From positions 9,194,979 through 9,258,978 of the forward strand of contig JAVDOI010000005.1 in the NCBI GenBank assembly GCA_032191485.1: DNA of 64,000 bases, written 5' to 3'. Below the pieces are notes generated by a model. It had not been told where the DNA came from. It worked only from the letters and a program-made list of their open reading frames with translations, and ran no database searches. Shown here in pieces: positions 1 through 12,430 of the stretch. Made by a program: the position numbers and the translations under genes. The stretch comes from Leptoclinus maculatus (lineage: Eukaryota > Chordata > Actinopteri > Perciformes > Stichaeidae). Numbering within the stretch: the first letter of the stretch is position 1; each line of letters begins with the position of its first letter.

Positions 1-52
1 TGTTTCCCTCAAAAAATGATTGACAATGCAGTTTCGCTGAATGGGAACCATC

Positions 53-420
53 GACTGTATATAAGAGGTGGACATAGTCGTCATGACGTCACCCATTGGT
101 TTGTGGACTGCGGTTTTAAAACCTCGGGGTCGGCACTTTGGCATTCGCCATCTTGGATTTTGGCCGTTTTTTTGCAACCGGTGAATGGAAGTGACCACAT
201 TTGGAAAGCGGAAGAGTGACGAATCAAGCCGTATAAGGCTCTGTTAGCCACCTGTCAGTCAAGGTAGCCCCGCCCTACGGCATACCCTGCTTTGTGGTCT
301 ATTTGACTCTAAATGGGACCATAATGTATTCATTAAACATCATACTATATTGAAGAATACTTGAAACTAGCTACTGAGACCATAGACCATAGGCCAGTGG
401 AGAGAATGCGAGTTAAGGTC
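53..420 (+). repeat. dispersed repeat family R1, copy 1 (internally deleted)
   Basis: Starts gactgtatataagaggtgg, contains acccattggtttgtggact, then a block with gtctatttgactctaaatg and catcatactatattgaagaa, then jumps to gagagaatgc. The same blocks recur at 31247, 37446, 42901 and 56190. Compared with those copies this one lacks the section around the aagtagagtcattttctc block. Confidence 0.8.
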
Positions 421-3400
421 AGGAAACGTCATTTTTTAAAATTCATGTCACTCATTGCAAGCTGTCAGCTTATAAGAAGTCCTGTATTCCTATTGTGCAG
501 AGCGTGTTCCACCATCTCCGTCCGCTTGACCATCTGAGGTAAAACTCCATCTGACAGACAGAGCAGATAATTGACCACAAGCTCCCGTTAACGCATGCGG
601 CTAATTACTCAGCATCCGTCACATCTCATTTCCACTCGCGCTTCATTTATCACAGCAGTTCTCAACCAGGAGCCGACTTTGATTCACTGACTAGAACACT
701 TCCAACAAGAAATGTATGACTTTAAGGACGGCAACTCTCATGCTTTTGAGGGTTTTGTCTCATTCTCTCACACAAAGAAATCACACAAAAAGCCACTCCT
801 TGTTGGAAATGACTATGAAGGTTACAGGCTTCCTCCGCACACAGAACACCACACCCCATCTAATGCTAATTGTATTTTGTACACAGAACAGAGGTAAGAT
901 GTCACGTTTTTCCAGTCACATTATTTGGAATAAAGCAGCCGTTGTCAGGATGCTTTCCTCCGGAGCATCTCCATATAAATATTCTGTCCTGTCAAGTGTC
1001 TTTTTATGCTTGAATGCAATGTGTCAGTATATGCAATAGTGGCATCACTGCAAACATGGAAGCATTTCAATCTGCTAAACAGGACCTCCTGTAAAGTAAA
1101 TGACAGCAAAATAGGGCAACAGAAAGTACCGGTAACAATAAAAATACATTTTATCGTACTATAAAACTCTTTTTCCGTCAAAGTTGAAGTGTGTTTACGA
1201 TGATCAGCTGTTTGTCTGGTGGCTTTGGGGAGAGCATAATATTTGTATGTTTCGTATGTTATTAAACTATAATAATCGCCAATCGTGATTGTTCTCCTCC
1301 ATTGGCAGCGTATTTGAAGTGTTGTTTATTAGTATTTGGGTGTTGCATTGTGGTGTTTTGGGACTTTTGTGCTTCATGGATTTGACATTGTTTGCCCCTC
1401 AAAGCCCTTCTTCTGGTTGATTTAAAGAGTCACTTCACCCAAATCTTCCTGAATCAATTAACTCTGGTACATCTATCCATGACGACAGTGTGATTCATTT
1501 GTCCAGGTTTGGAGAGATTTGCCTGCAATCTGCAATCACAATTTACCATAACAATACCATAGTTCCATAAAGACGTCATCATTGAACGAATAGTATCCAA
1601 ATAGTTCAATATCAATATATTTGTTTGAGTGAGATCCCCATGTTACACTCATATGACAGCAAATGTGTCTGCATTAGTGTTCTCAGTAAGATCTACTGCT
1701 TACTTTCTTAATGTGTAGTCATGGTTGGTTGCTGGAGTTGATAAATGAAGCTGCCACATTAGCATGACAGCTCTCCCTGAGGGAATGGATGGATGGAGAA
1801 CAATTACCAATAGCATACTGGAGAACTCCGTCTGCCGCCTCTAATGGAGAGGGAAACGCCGCGACATTACAGCTTTTTGCAGTTGACCCTTCGCTAAGCC
1901 GCTGCTGCTTGCTACTCTGTCAAGCTGACAGAGCTACCGTGGAGCCCACACTGTCACTAACTGCACTCCGTGGAGAAATATTATCCAATCTTTGGAAAAA
2001 CAAACAAAGCAGACAGAAGGATCTACAATATGGGATTGGAGGATATATTCACGATGTCAAACTGATTTAGCAACAAAAACAAGTTAAAAAGATAAAGATA
2101 GAAGCTAAAGCTACGATCACAGTGTAAACGTGAACCACCACATCACCTTGTGATCCAGACAGAAGACCATGAAATTAAAGAACAACAAAGTTCCTGTGAA
2201 TCCAGGTAGGTCTTTATTCCCTGTTACAATCATTAAAATACATTCAGTATACCTTCAGCAGCTAGCTTGAATTATCAATAACCTGCACCCAGAATGCACC
2301 TGTGAAAACACCTGTAACCAATTAGATTACTTAGGAATCAGAGCTCGAACACTATGAATATGATTAAGGTTGCCTCTGTGGTGTGCACAACAATGGAGGA
2401 CCATTTGGAGTGAGAGTTAGAGGAAGTAATTGTGTCTTTCACTGCCATGAGAGTGAACACATTGCTTTTGTCTTCATAGTCATCATTTACAGCATGCTAC
2501 AATTGAAAATGCCAAAGACAAAGAATAGTGTTTTATACTTAGCACATCAGTGTGCAGTTAGCATTGGTGCTTATGTATAAAGTTGTGATGCAGAAATACC
2601 ATTTTTAAAAGAGTTGATATGACATGCTCTTGCTTTTGCAAGAGATGTTTGGTATTTTGTATTTTGTAGAACAAGCTTGAGTTACTGTGTTATCCCTTCA
2701 GATATCTCATTCATACACCGGAGCAGATACACTGCCTAGCGACCAGTAAGTCTCCTGCATAAACATCTCAAGGATCATGCAAATGAGCTCTCACTGATTT
2801 CCCTGTGAATTTGCTTTGCTTCTGTAACACAATGAGCAGCCTGCGTCAGACGCTGCCTCCATCTTAACGGATGACAGTGGAACGTCATTACACATGTTGA
2901 CTATTTCTTTAACTTTGCTTAAAGCAGAGGAGAGCTTATCCTGAAAGGCCCTCACCAGTTGATTATCCTTTTTTTGCATGGTAACTACAAATTGCAGTTA
3001 CTTCCAGAGCTTTCAAGCAAATCCCAAAGCCTTCGTCGGCAGAAAGGAAGCCGTGATTCAGCTGTGTTGAAATCAGCAGCAGAGCTAGTTTTAACGTTAG
3101 CCTTCAGCAGCCGGTGACCAGCACAGTCCTGTTTGGCTAAATAATGAAGCTAACAGCTAACGTTAACGGAGGTTGCATTGAGTTACGTTACAAAGCTCGT
3201 CTCAGTACAAATGAGTATTGGGTGATGGTAAATTATACTTTGTATGTATCTTGTCAAATGTAGGCCAGTGATTTCTACCGCAATACAAATGGGAAATTAG
3301 AGCGGGAATTATGACCTTTTTAACTTTTTTTGTTTGCCAATCTGTACTCTGTATTGGCTGATACCCAAGTTCAGGTAGCAGAATCAGTAGTAAAGAAGGT

Positions 3401-4699
3401 GTATTGAATGTGTTAGCAAACAGTTACCCGTTTACACACCCAGTAGAGTGACATTAACATTCATTAGGAGTTGTGTTTGTGTCCACCTGCTGAATGTAAG
3501 TCCAATATTCACTCTCTTTAAGCTCTGTTTTTGGTCTCCACCAGAAATATAGCTGCTAAATGCTCCACTGTGTTCACCAGCTAGTCTAGTCGAACTGTGT
3601 CTGTGTGCTGCTTGCTGCTGGTGCTGTAAAGGCATATATGTACTAGCTTGAATAGCTTTAACATCGGTAAAGAACGTGGGAGTATAATGCAAGTTTATTG
3701 TCATTAAAATGTCATGCGGTACTGTAGACGTTCAGCTCCGGCACCTTTTGTCAGTGACCCGTAACCCGACGCTCCGCTCCTCCACTTTATGGCTTCTCTT
3801 GATTAGTGGACTGACTGGGGAAGCTCTCTCAGTAGAGTGTCACCTCACACTTCTCTATCAGTCAGAAAGGGTATTGTCTTTCCATCGGCTGCAGTGGTGC
3901 GGGAGGAGGGCAAACATGACCAGGCAGCTATTGTTAGGCTGATGTCACTCCCAGCCAAATGAGTGAGAGGGGGGTTGACGGGGCTGTGGTGGCATCTGAG
4001 ATAGCAGGTCTGTGTGTATGGGGGAGATAGTGATTAGTGATTGGGAGGGGGGGGTGGCTCTGAACCACCACGGCCACTTGAATTTCCCAGCTTCCTGCGT
4101 GCCAGCCCACTGGCTCTGTCTGACTGGAGACATTTTAAAGGAAACACTTGGTGTTCTATCTTTCTGATAGTGGAGGCGGCAGCCAAGTCAACAATGGCGG
4201 GTGTCGGGTAAATGTACATGATAAGTGTAAATCATAAATTGAGGGGGGATCACTTGACATACATGCCTAGATTATATGAATGATACATTCACAAATTTGC
4301 ATCTGTCTATCTGCTGAAAAAGTTGAAATACACTTAACGGCTAACTACTTCATTTCTGAGTCAGACACAAATGTTGCAGTATCTTCTATTGGTATTAGTA
4401 TTGCTACATCAATTGAGCAAACAATTGAAATAAAACTTCCAGGCTGCACCATTCCATCAAAAGTATTTTAGACGCCCCATGACACATTTTACACCCACTT
4501 GCCCCAAATTCAGCCTGACAAATTGTGGGCGTCAATACAATACTTGAGATTCGGTATTGACTGACCTCAACAAGATGATGAACAAATTATTTACAAATTC
4601 TGCATCCTTGTTTCTTTGTAGTGGCTGGAAACCCCCCCTTTCCTTTCTTTCCCCAACCTTAACCCTAATGATATTTTTTAACAACATTTTCTCCATTAC
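421..4699. other. no gene seen; intronic AT-rich DNA
   Basis: Short ORFs only, none with family features. A TAATTA-bearing stretch near 600-650 (cgcatgcggctaattactc) could be regulatory. Nothing else supportable. Confidence 0.4.
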
Positions 4700-4700
4700 C

Positions 4701-4858
4701 TACAGATCACTTTGTTTTCAAAATGTCAAATCCCAATCAACCATACATAGAGATTTATATTAAAAATTAAATGAATCTCCTACAGATCACTTTGTTTTCA
4801 AAATGTCAAATCCCAATCAACCATACATAGAGATTTATATTAAAAATTAAATGAATCG
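4701..4858. repeat. perfect or near-perfect tandem duplication, about 79 bp x2
   Basis: The segment starting ctacagatcactttgttttc and ending aaaaattaaatgaatc appears twice back to back with no visible differences, suggesting a recent duplication or an assembly artefact. Confidence 0.85.
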
Positions 4859-6097
4859 GAAACTATCTGATCAAAGAATAAGCAACGGGAATTATGAAAC
4901 TGATCCACCAAGTCCCACCAATGGGAACGAAGCGTTGTGGTTCCTTTTGACAGCAACAAAAATTATGCAACAATTTTTCCTTATTTTATAAGCACAGAGA
5001 ATATCCAAATGTTTTTTTCTTCATAAATTCAGATTTTTGTTATATCACATAACTCTCTATTTGTTCTATTTTCTTTACCTGCAATGGCCCCAATGTGCCG
5101 TCATAGATTCCAGAAATATAATCTAATTAATGAACAGTACAGAGTGGTGTAGATTCATTATTTCTGCCATTGCAGAGAAAGGTTTGAAACTGGTTATCGA
5201 TAGCTTGGGGAAAAGATTACAGAAACTATGAATGAACTTAACTAAAAAACTAAACATTTTATCTACTTTTGGAATATTTTATTGGAGCGGCGGTGCTCTC
5301 AGGGGACTTGGACTCTTGGAAAATCCTGGTCCTTTCTGTAAGTCAATAACTTTATTCATAGTGGACTATGTGGACTATAGTGGATGTAATATTCTGATAG
5401 ATGAGTAACTATTAATGCCAGTAAAAGGGGAACATTGTCCAGCTCCCATGAGGCTTGAACAGTGGGCCAATGACTTGCTAAGGAACGGGGGGTGGGGCTC
5501 TATATATACACACCACCAATATGCCCATGGAAGGGTACTAAAACACAAAATGAATGCAAAAACCTCTACGGAGTACTCCACGCAAAGCACATGTAAAGGA
5601 GCCATCCTGTTGATTGACGTCAAGAAGATGACGAACAAAACATTTCGGCCTCCTTGTTCCTGTTAGTGTCTGGAAACCCCCCCCCCCCAAACCGGAATGG
5701 GCTTTCTCTCCCTCGTCATGGCACATTGTTTCCCTCTCAAATCCGCCTAATTCTTCTCACATTTGCTCAGTCTCCGGCGCATCGCAGTGAGACGCTCGTG
5801 TCCAGCTCGTGTTGCAAGGCATTATGAAAACAGAGCCCCCCAGTGAGCGGGATTAACAGAGAGGTTAATTCATTTATGTTGCGTCTGATCTCTGTTTGGT
5901 GATCAGACGAGTGTATGGGTGAGCGCTGATACCGAGCGGGGGGGCCCCTCGGGCTTCAATAGGAATGTAATGGCATGCATTATGCGCGAGCACACACACA
6001 CCTGCACAAACACATTAATCTATGACAGGGGTACAACAGATGGAGCCGGTGTGTGTATCTCTTTCTGTGTTCGTCAGCTAGTTGACATTTTTGCATT

Positions 6098-6177
6098 TAC
6101 GTCAGCCCCCCCCCCCCCCCCCCCAAAATACAGGCTGCACCGGTTCATGTTTCAATGCCCCCCCCCCCCCCCCTCCC
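6098..6177. repeat. poly(C) tracts
   Basis: Two cytosine runs of about 18 and 14 bases separated by about 40 bp, followed at 6326-6342 by a guanine run. Such runs are slippage-prone and may form G-quadruplex on the opposite strand. Confidence 0.7.
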
Positions 6178-6928
6178 CGGGGTTCATATCACCTCCAGCA
6201 TCTCCCGTCCATCCTGGGAACTAAAAACGGATGTTCATCAACCAGCTTTTGCTCTTTAAATACTCTCCGCTCCATTCTACTCTGGTTGCCGGGGATGAAA
6301 ATAATCAGAGAAGCGGAGTAAGACGGGGGGGGGGGGGGGGGTGGGGGTTCCAGGGTGAGCAGCCAGCACGTCTAACTATTGTGGTTTTGGGCTGGAGGAG
6401 CCACCCAGACCCAGGACCAGGGGGATCCTTTCACTCAATGTAAGCAGAACAGTAAGAACAAAAATATCATAATATAAACAAACATATGGACGCCTTATGT
6501 CAGCTAAAGTCCATCGTTGTCACTGTGCAAGCTTTCAGACAACCGTCCCGGTTGTAAATCTGTCGACCTCGGCGGTATTTACAAGTCAAAAACTGGTGGT
6601 TCAGACGCCTTTAGAGAGGTGAGCTGTGAGGATGGATAAGGAGGGCGTTCTGTTACATGTCAAAAGATGAATACGTTCTGATGATACACACACAGCCACA
6701 CAAGTACAACTTGATGGGAACTGTAGTTTTATTGCCGTTATTAAATCCACAACGGTTTCAAAATAGTTTGAGCAAAATATTCATTCAACTTACAGTCTGG
6801 ACAGTAAACTCCAGAAATGTGTAAATACAAGTAAATACACATGATAAATTATGTACATCATCCATCCATGTCAAATACAAATCTTTATGTCGACATGTAT
6901 ACCTACTGCACACACACACACATATATA

Positions 6929-8469
6929 TTAGTGTGGTCCTTCGTGAGGGGTACATTTTCGAATTAATTTATTTTAAGCTCCAACCCCCGGAATTCGTTG
7001 TAATAGTCGAGAAAACTCTCCTGGTGAATTTCTTTCAAATTCCAACAACATTTACCCCTCCCTCATCGACCTTGAAGTTTAGCCTCAGTTTCTCGGGGCG
7101 GCTGACATTAGAACGACGACATAGCCTGTGCTAAACTTCTAAACACTCCTGTAATGTCCAATCGTCTCTTTTGATGTGATACGTCGATCTGTGGTTTTTT
7201 TCCAGGTTGAGTCATCACTCATCAATCTATCATGGCAGCAGTGAACCGTCGCTATTTGATTGCTCCGTTGCAAAACATTGCCGGGTCTCAACTTCCCTCG
7301 GAAGAAGAAGTGCTGGGACTGTTGAAATACCGAATCGAGGTCGAGAAGAAGTCTGTGCGCGAGGCGGCCAACGATGTCATGAAAATTGTCATTGAGCTCT
7401 GGTTGAAGGCCAGGATCCCATTCCAGCGAAAGGATACCATCCTGGCAAAGATTGAAAAACTCCATAAGGAGTTTGGAAACGTCAAGCGGAACAAGGGGCA
7501 AGCTGGCTCTCAAGCGGTGCGTGAGGAAGCTTTCAAGAAGCGGATGAAGAATCTCTTCGATGTCGCCGCCACCAATGCCCTGGACGTCCTCACGAATGAG
7601 GAGGCTAAGGCATTTCTGCTAGCGCAGCACGAACCCGGTTGCCGTGGAGAGCTGGGATCGGTTGACACGCGGTTAGCTGCCGTGGAGGCCCGCGCCGCTC
7701 AACGCTGTCAGCTGCAGGAGCGACATAGGCAGCGCGCGGAGGATGAAGCCAGCACGTCCATGACCACAGTGGAATTGGAATCGTCGGAGTTACCCTCATC
7801 CAGGAGTACAACCGAAGGCTAACTCAGGATGAGGAGCAACTGCAATTTCTCCTCCAAGTTGTCTCTCGTCATCGCGCGGAGTTCCCAGACTCCAGAAAGA
7901 AGACCGTGGCTGCTGGTGTGGCGGCCCAGCAGGAGCACTAAGTCGGACGGGCCTAGGACTCCCTAGGAGCCTTGTGGATCCTTGAGGGGCGCAGAATCGT
8001 GGAGTATGTTAGAGTCTTCTAAAGAGACTCAGATTGTGTTCATGGAACCAAAATGATACTTCCATGTTGTGTTAAAATATACTGCAGTTACACTTGATTT
8101 ACGTTGGGCTACAGCCGCTACAAACTATGTATTTGAGGTAGAAAGACATTTTGCTTAAGATTTTTGTTATAGTTTAATACATTTAACTGTGTAATGAGGT
8201 AACCATTTATAATGAAGTTGTTTTCAAGGATTGTTGTTTTTATTCATTTTTATTTTTATTCTCATTTTAATCCTTATACGCTCTATTTATTCCCAGATAT
8301 AAAGTGTCTCTCGGGCATCCTCAGGGTGAAACTTCAAGGTTGATGAGGGAGGGGTAAATGTTGTCGGATTGAGAAAAAAATTCACCAGGAGAGTTTTCTC
8401 GACTATTCCAATGAATTCCAGGGGTTGGAGCTTAGACTTTCAGACTTTCAATTTTAAGGACCACCCTAA
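6929..8469 (+). mobile_element. 1.54 kb DNA element with about 150-bp terminal inverted repeats, superfamily undetermined
   Basis: Left end TAGTGTGGTCCTT at 6930 and right end AAGGACCACCCTA at 8468 are inverted copies. The similarity extends about 150 bp inward and includes aagctccaacccc, agtcgagaaaactctcctgg, acatttacccctccctcat and ccttgaagttt in both arms. The flanks are TA repeats, so an 8-bp (atatatat) or 2-bp (TA) target duplication cannot be separated. A single intronless ORF (7232-7941, one frameshift) lies between the arms. No recognisable transposase is present, so the element is probably non-autonomous or carries an accessory gene. Confidence 0.8.
7232..7941 (+). pseudogene. transposon-borne ORF of unknown function, one frameshift
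   Basis: ATG at 7232 opens an Ala/Lys/Glu-rich, mainly helical protein beginning MAAVNRRYLIAPLQNIAGSQ. The middle has an LWLKARIPFQRKD segment, EKLHKEFGNVKRNKG, then FDVAATNALDVL and FLLAQHEPGCRGE. The frame closes at 7822. A second frame from about 7783 continues with LIQEYNRRLTQDEEQLQFLL and VVSRHRAEFPDSRKKT to a TAA at 7939-7941, so a one- or two-base indel near 7780 has split an ORF of about 235 codons. Codon composition (GC-rich) differs from the surrounding AT-rich DNA. The pattern ARIP..RK, kLh.E, LfDvA..dAl, fLLaQ.epG recalls a class of repeated uncharacterised animal proteins. I assign no function. Confidence 0.65.
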
Positions 8470-9119
8470 TATATATATATATATATATTAGTGCTGGGCA
8501 ACGATTACAATTTGTAATCGTGATTAATCGCATGATTCTCATTTTTCAAATTCAATAATGAATTCTAAAGTAGTGTATTGCGCTCTTTTATTTTAAAGTA
8601 CTGCTATATGAACAACAGGTCAATAACATTTGGTTTATAAACACTTTAAACACATCCGGTTCTTGTTAACAGCAGTATTCTCTTTACACAGTAGAGTTCT
8701 ATCTCTTCACTATCTGTGCTCAGTGTGCTGACTGGATGTGAAACATTCCACTGCTGTGAACATGAACACAATGTTTCAGCACGTTTCATCTAAATGTGTG
8801 TCTTGTGTCTTCATGACAGTCAGAGCAGGTGAATGCAGCTCTACTGTTCATCAATATAATGCTGTAACTCAGAGCTGATGATGGTTACCCAGCGATGTCC
8901 AGTAGTCTCCAGTGAGAGCAACAGCTGCTGCTCGTTGTAACGCCGTCACTGTTGTAGTCCTCTCCTTTAATACAACTCGTGTTGACGGTGTGTCTCGAGG
9001 CTCATACGTGACGTCATTCGTTGATCCTAAAGGTGCGTTCATACCAAACGTGACGCGAACGCACCTTGAGAACGTTCCTCAGACCGACATCTTCCACAAC
9101 ACTAACCGGCTGCAGTTTG

Positions 9120-9646
9120 TCTCCACTTCTCTGTAGCATCTGTTAGCTTGTCTTTAGTTCATCTCTACTTCTCTGTAGCATCTGTTAGCTTGTCTTTAGT
9201 TTATCTCTACTTCTCTGTAGCATCTGTTAGCTTGTGTTGCTTTAGTTTATCTCTACTTCTCTGTAGCATCTGTTAGCTTGTCTTTAGTTTATCTCTACTT
9301 CTCTGTAGCATCTGTTAGCTTGTCTTTAGTTTATCTCTACTTCTCTGTAGCATCTGTTAGCTTGTCTTTAGTTTATCTCTACTTCTCTGTAGCATCTGTT
9401 AGCTTGTCTTTAGTTTATCTCTACTTCTCTGTAGCATCTGTTAGCTTGTGTTGCTTTAGTTTATCTCTACTTCTCTGTAGCATCTGTTAGCTTGTCTTTA
9501 GTTTATCTCTACTTCTCTGTAGCATCTGTTAGCTTGTCTTTAGTTTATCTCTACTTCTCTGTAGCATCTGTTAGCTTGTCTTTAGTTTATCTCTACTTCT
9601 CTGTAGCATCTGTTAGCTTGTCTTTAGTTTATCTCTACTTCTCCCA
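9120..9646. repeat. 42-bp minisatellite, about 12 copies
   Basis: Unit built from tctctacttctctgtagcat and ctgttagcttgtctttagtt. Two units carry the variant cttgtgttgcttta, placed about 5 units apart (near 9230 and 9445), suggesting that a block of several units was duplicated. Lies inside hAT copy A. Confidence 0.95.
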
Positions 9647-9933
9647 CACGCTGCATCAACGTAGTCTGAAGCCTGCCTCCACTGTTTGTTTGGGTGATTT
9701 GCTGCATCAATGGTGTGTATTGCATTTAAGTGATACTTCAGACTCAAAGTACTCCGGTGATAAAAAAATGTAACTTTGCAGTGGTTACAAATAACTTTGG
9801 TTCTATCAACCATCATGCCGTCTGGAAGAGATCTAAAATGAAGATGTCCATGTAAGAGTTCGGTACCTTTCTCCATTTTTCTGTCCCCGCCAGTTCTTTT
9901 CTGTTCCGGTTCATGTCTTAGGCCCGCCCCCAA
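9613..9933 (-). pseudogene. hAT transposase N-terminal fragment (BED zinc finger)
   Basis: Contains DRTKVICNHCKVTFFYHRST followed by LSLKYHLNAIHTID, i.e. C-x2-C ... H-x4-H of a BED finger as found in hAT transposases and ZBED proteins. The remainder of a transposase (RNase H-like core and dimerisation domain) is absent. The downstream part runs into the minisatellite and stops. Confidence 0.8.
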
Positions 9934-10789
9934 ATGCTCTCATTGGTTGAGACGGGTGATGACGCCCATCCCAAGTCAATCCTGATCAACATCCCGCCCT
10001 CCTGTGACCCATGGTCTGTCTGTGTATTCAGAGCCAGTGAGCAACGGACTTTCAAAATAATAATAATAATTTTTAAAAAACTGCATTAATGCACGATAAT
10101 TAATGAATGAATGCGTTAACACGATAATAACGCGTTAACTTGCCCAGCTCTAATATATATATATATATATATATATACAGTATATATATATATATATATA
10201 TTAAACATATTGTATGTTGTGGGTCATTGTTTCTTTTTATGTATATTTAATATATATGCACAAACCTTGAGCTGCATGTCTATTTCTATCCTCCAGTAAG
10301 TTGTTGGAACTGTGTAACATTGAGAGCAACTTAAAACTACAAAATTACGTTTCCATACAACTGAACTGAATTCTCCGCTCGCAGTTTTAGATACGTAATA
10401 AACAGCGTGAATGGAAGTAAATGACCGTGGTCAGGTTTAGTAAAACATCATGGATTCGCTTAAATAAGTATCTTTGTAAGGTCATTTAAGTTACAGACAT
10501 AAATTAAAGTAGGTCAACATTGACTTTTAAATTTCGCACAGGACACTAACAGCCGTCTCCACCCTGACCTCAAACATAAAAGAATGAAAACTGTGATCTG
10601 GTAATCGACAATGTTTCGATGCCATTCTATGGGAATGTCTGTAGGAGGCCACACAGCTCCCTGTGTAGCTGAAAGCTTTAGAGCAAACAGACATAATATA
10701 TATGAAACGTTGAAGCTCCTTAAAGGGGTTTTAGCTGAAATGAGCTTATTTTGGACGCAGTGACAGGACGGAAGTGAGCGCCTCAAAGG

Positions 10790-11070
10790 GCTCATCATAC
10801 ACGAATCAATCAGCAGCCTCGGCGCACCGCGGAGACCTTGACACACAAACACAGACTTTTATGGCGGCAATCTAATCTGCTAGCTCTGCGTTTGGCTATC
10901 AATGATTGCTCAATCTCGTTAGCGCTGAGCGGCCGCCCCGGGTGGCACATGCAAATCTCCAGCCATCGACTCTGCAGCTTTTGATTACATACTTTGGGTC
11001 AAGAAAAAATGCTGAACGGGCCATTATAGAGAATGCAGATGAGGCTGAAGGTCGCGTGTATTGAGGAGTC
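10790..11070. promoter_or_regulatory. candidate conserved non-coding segment with octamer ATGCAAAT
   Basis: Unique, moderate-GC, repeat-free DNA dense in transcription-factor-like words: ATGCAAAT at 10949-10956 (POU/octamer), tatcaatgattg (HOX/PBX-like) and a ggccgcccc box. The texture resembles vertebrate conserved enhancers. No alignment was available, so this is inference only. Confidence 0.3.
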
Positions 11071-11984
11071 AGTGGATTTTCTGCCCCGGGTTTGTTATCT
11101 GTGGCCTCTGCAGGCGGGAGACCGATCTGTGTGCATGTTCTGACATTCAGTCTTTAGGGGAGGAAATAACACAGATAAATGAATTCTTGATGCATATTAA
11201 TGAAAAACATATCATTAGTATGATATGAAGTCATTTAGTCTTCGACTGCCAGGGTTCATTTAACTCCAGTGTTTTAGAACAATGAATCTGACTGGACTGA
11301 ATTATTATATTAATTATTATGAAAAGAAAAAAAATATTAACAGTCAATGATACAAGAAATACAGCAAAGTATCAGTGTGGAGAAGCTAAACTTCAATATG
11401 TATTTAATAAATAAATCATTCATTCATTTTCCTGACATCCAAATGGATGATTGATGATGATTGATTATTGAGTCTTTTCCAGGGACACAGGAGATATTTT
11501 ATGAAAACAGTAACCTTGACCAAAGGAACCGGGGTCTAAATTTAGTTCCTGGCCCCAAAAAGCCGGCGCTCTGTGGGTGGTACTTCTCCTCGTGTTGTTC
11601 TTTGGTCTTTATGGCTCTTCAGATTCGCTGGAAACACAGGATTGAGTGACTTTTAGTTCCCTTGTTGAGTTTCTCTGGTCAGGGCTATTAACACAATGTT
11701 GGCAACAACAAGTATGTTAATGTTAAGTGTAGATAACCTAAACCAGGTATTTAATGTGTTTATGCAAGCTGATTTCCCTCATGTACTAAAATGAACGGCT
11801 GCCTGGAACACAAATCAAAAATCTAAAGCTTGATGGGATACCCTGGACAATGGTCAGCATTGATATAAAAGAAAACATGCTTAACCACGGATAGGGGTTG
11901 GGGTTAGTAAGACTAGTAAGAAAGAATCAATGGGGGCTGTTGAGACACTCCAGCTGTCACATTTTTGCCAATGCATAACATTTC

Positions 11985-12097
11985 CTCCACATTCAGTCTG
12001 AGCACACCTCTGCACATGCATCGTATCGTCCAGCCTGGGAAACGAACCCGGGCCCCTGTGAGGCAACAGCGCTAACCACTACGCCACCGTGCAGCCC
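11985..12097 (-). repeat. tRNA-like (SINE-type) repeat fragment
   Basis: On the minus strand it reads ggctgcacggtggcgtagtg, gttagcgctgttgcctcac, then a box-B-like gggttcgtttccc. This is a very common teleost tRNA-like repeat. A related copy is at 33655-33800. It is not a functional tRNA gene. Confidence 0.7.
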
Positions 12098-12239
12098 ACA
12101 TGCTGAACGCTGGACTGGGGACCACTTGATCTGCAGGCCGATGCTCGACCTCAGAGCTGAACCCCCCCCATGTATGATATCTTTTCAAAAAAAGTTTTTT
12201 GTGCATTTTCTTGTCCAGCAACACGAGCAATGAGTGAGT

Positions 12240-12430
12240 CTGTGCAAGCCGCTGCGGTCTTTAGGCAACAAAACTTCTTGGTTAGGGTTAGGAAATGATG
12301 GTAGTTTGGGTTAAAATAACTAAGGAAGTAGTGTTCCTTAAGCGCGGAATTTAAGTTAGCGTTGACTTCTGGTTTCACACGGGAAGAACAACGGTCTCCT
12401 GGGTGAAAGTCCCCTGACCCATCCACCTCC
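12240..12430 (+). repeat. dispersed repeat family R2, copy 1
   Basis: Shares gccgc(t/c)gcggt, tttgggttaaa, cgttgacttctgg and ctcctgggtgaaagtcc with 15280-15515. A weaker relative lies at 24590-24680. No ORF or terminal repeat identified. Confidence 0.7.

Larger units (their letters stand above)
8489..10152 (-). mobile_element. hAT element copy A with BED-finger remnant and internal minisatellite
   Basis: Ends TAGTGCTGGGCAACG and (reverse) TAGAGCTGGGCAAGTTAACG are terminal inverted repeats, flanked on both sides by atatatat (8-bp duplication, ambiguous because the target is a TA repeat). The subterminal regions are palindromic with gcgttaac and gattaatcg words. The minus strand encodes a BED zinc-finger remnant at 9613-9933. 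The 42-bp minisatellite at 9120-9646 lies inside. The same family occurs in reverse at 19211-19963. Confidence 0.85.

Noticed and set aside
11985..12097. tRNA gene candidate
   Set aside because: Box A and B words exist but the cloverleaf is not formed and the sequence belongs to a common dispersed repeat. The same applies to 36095-36175.
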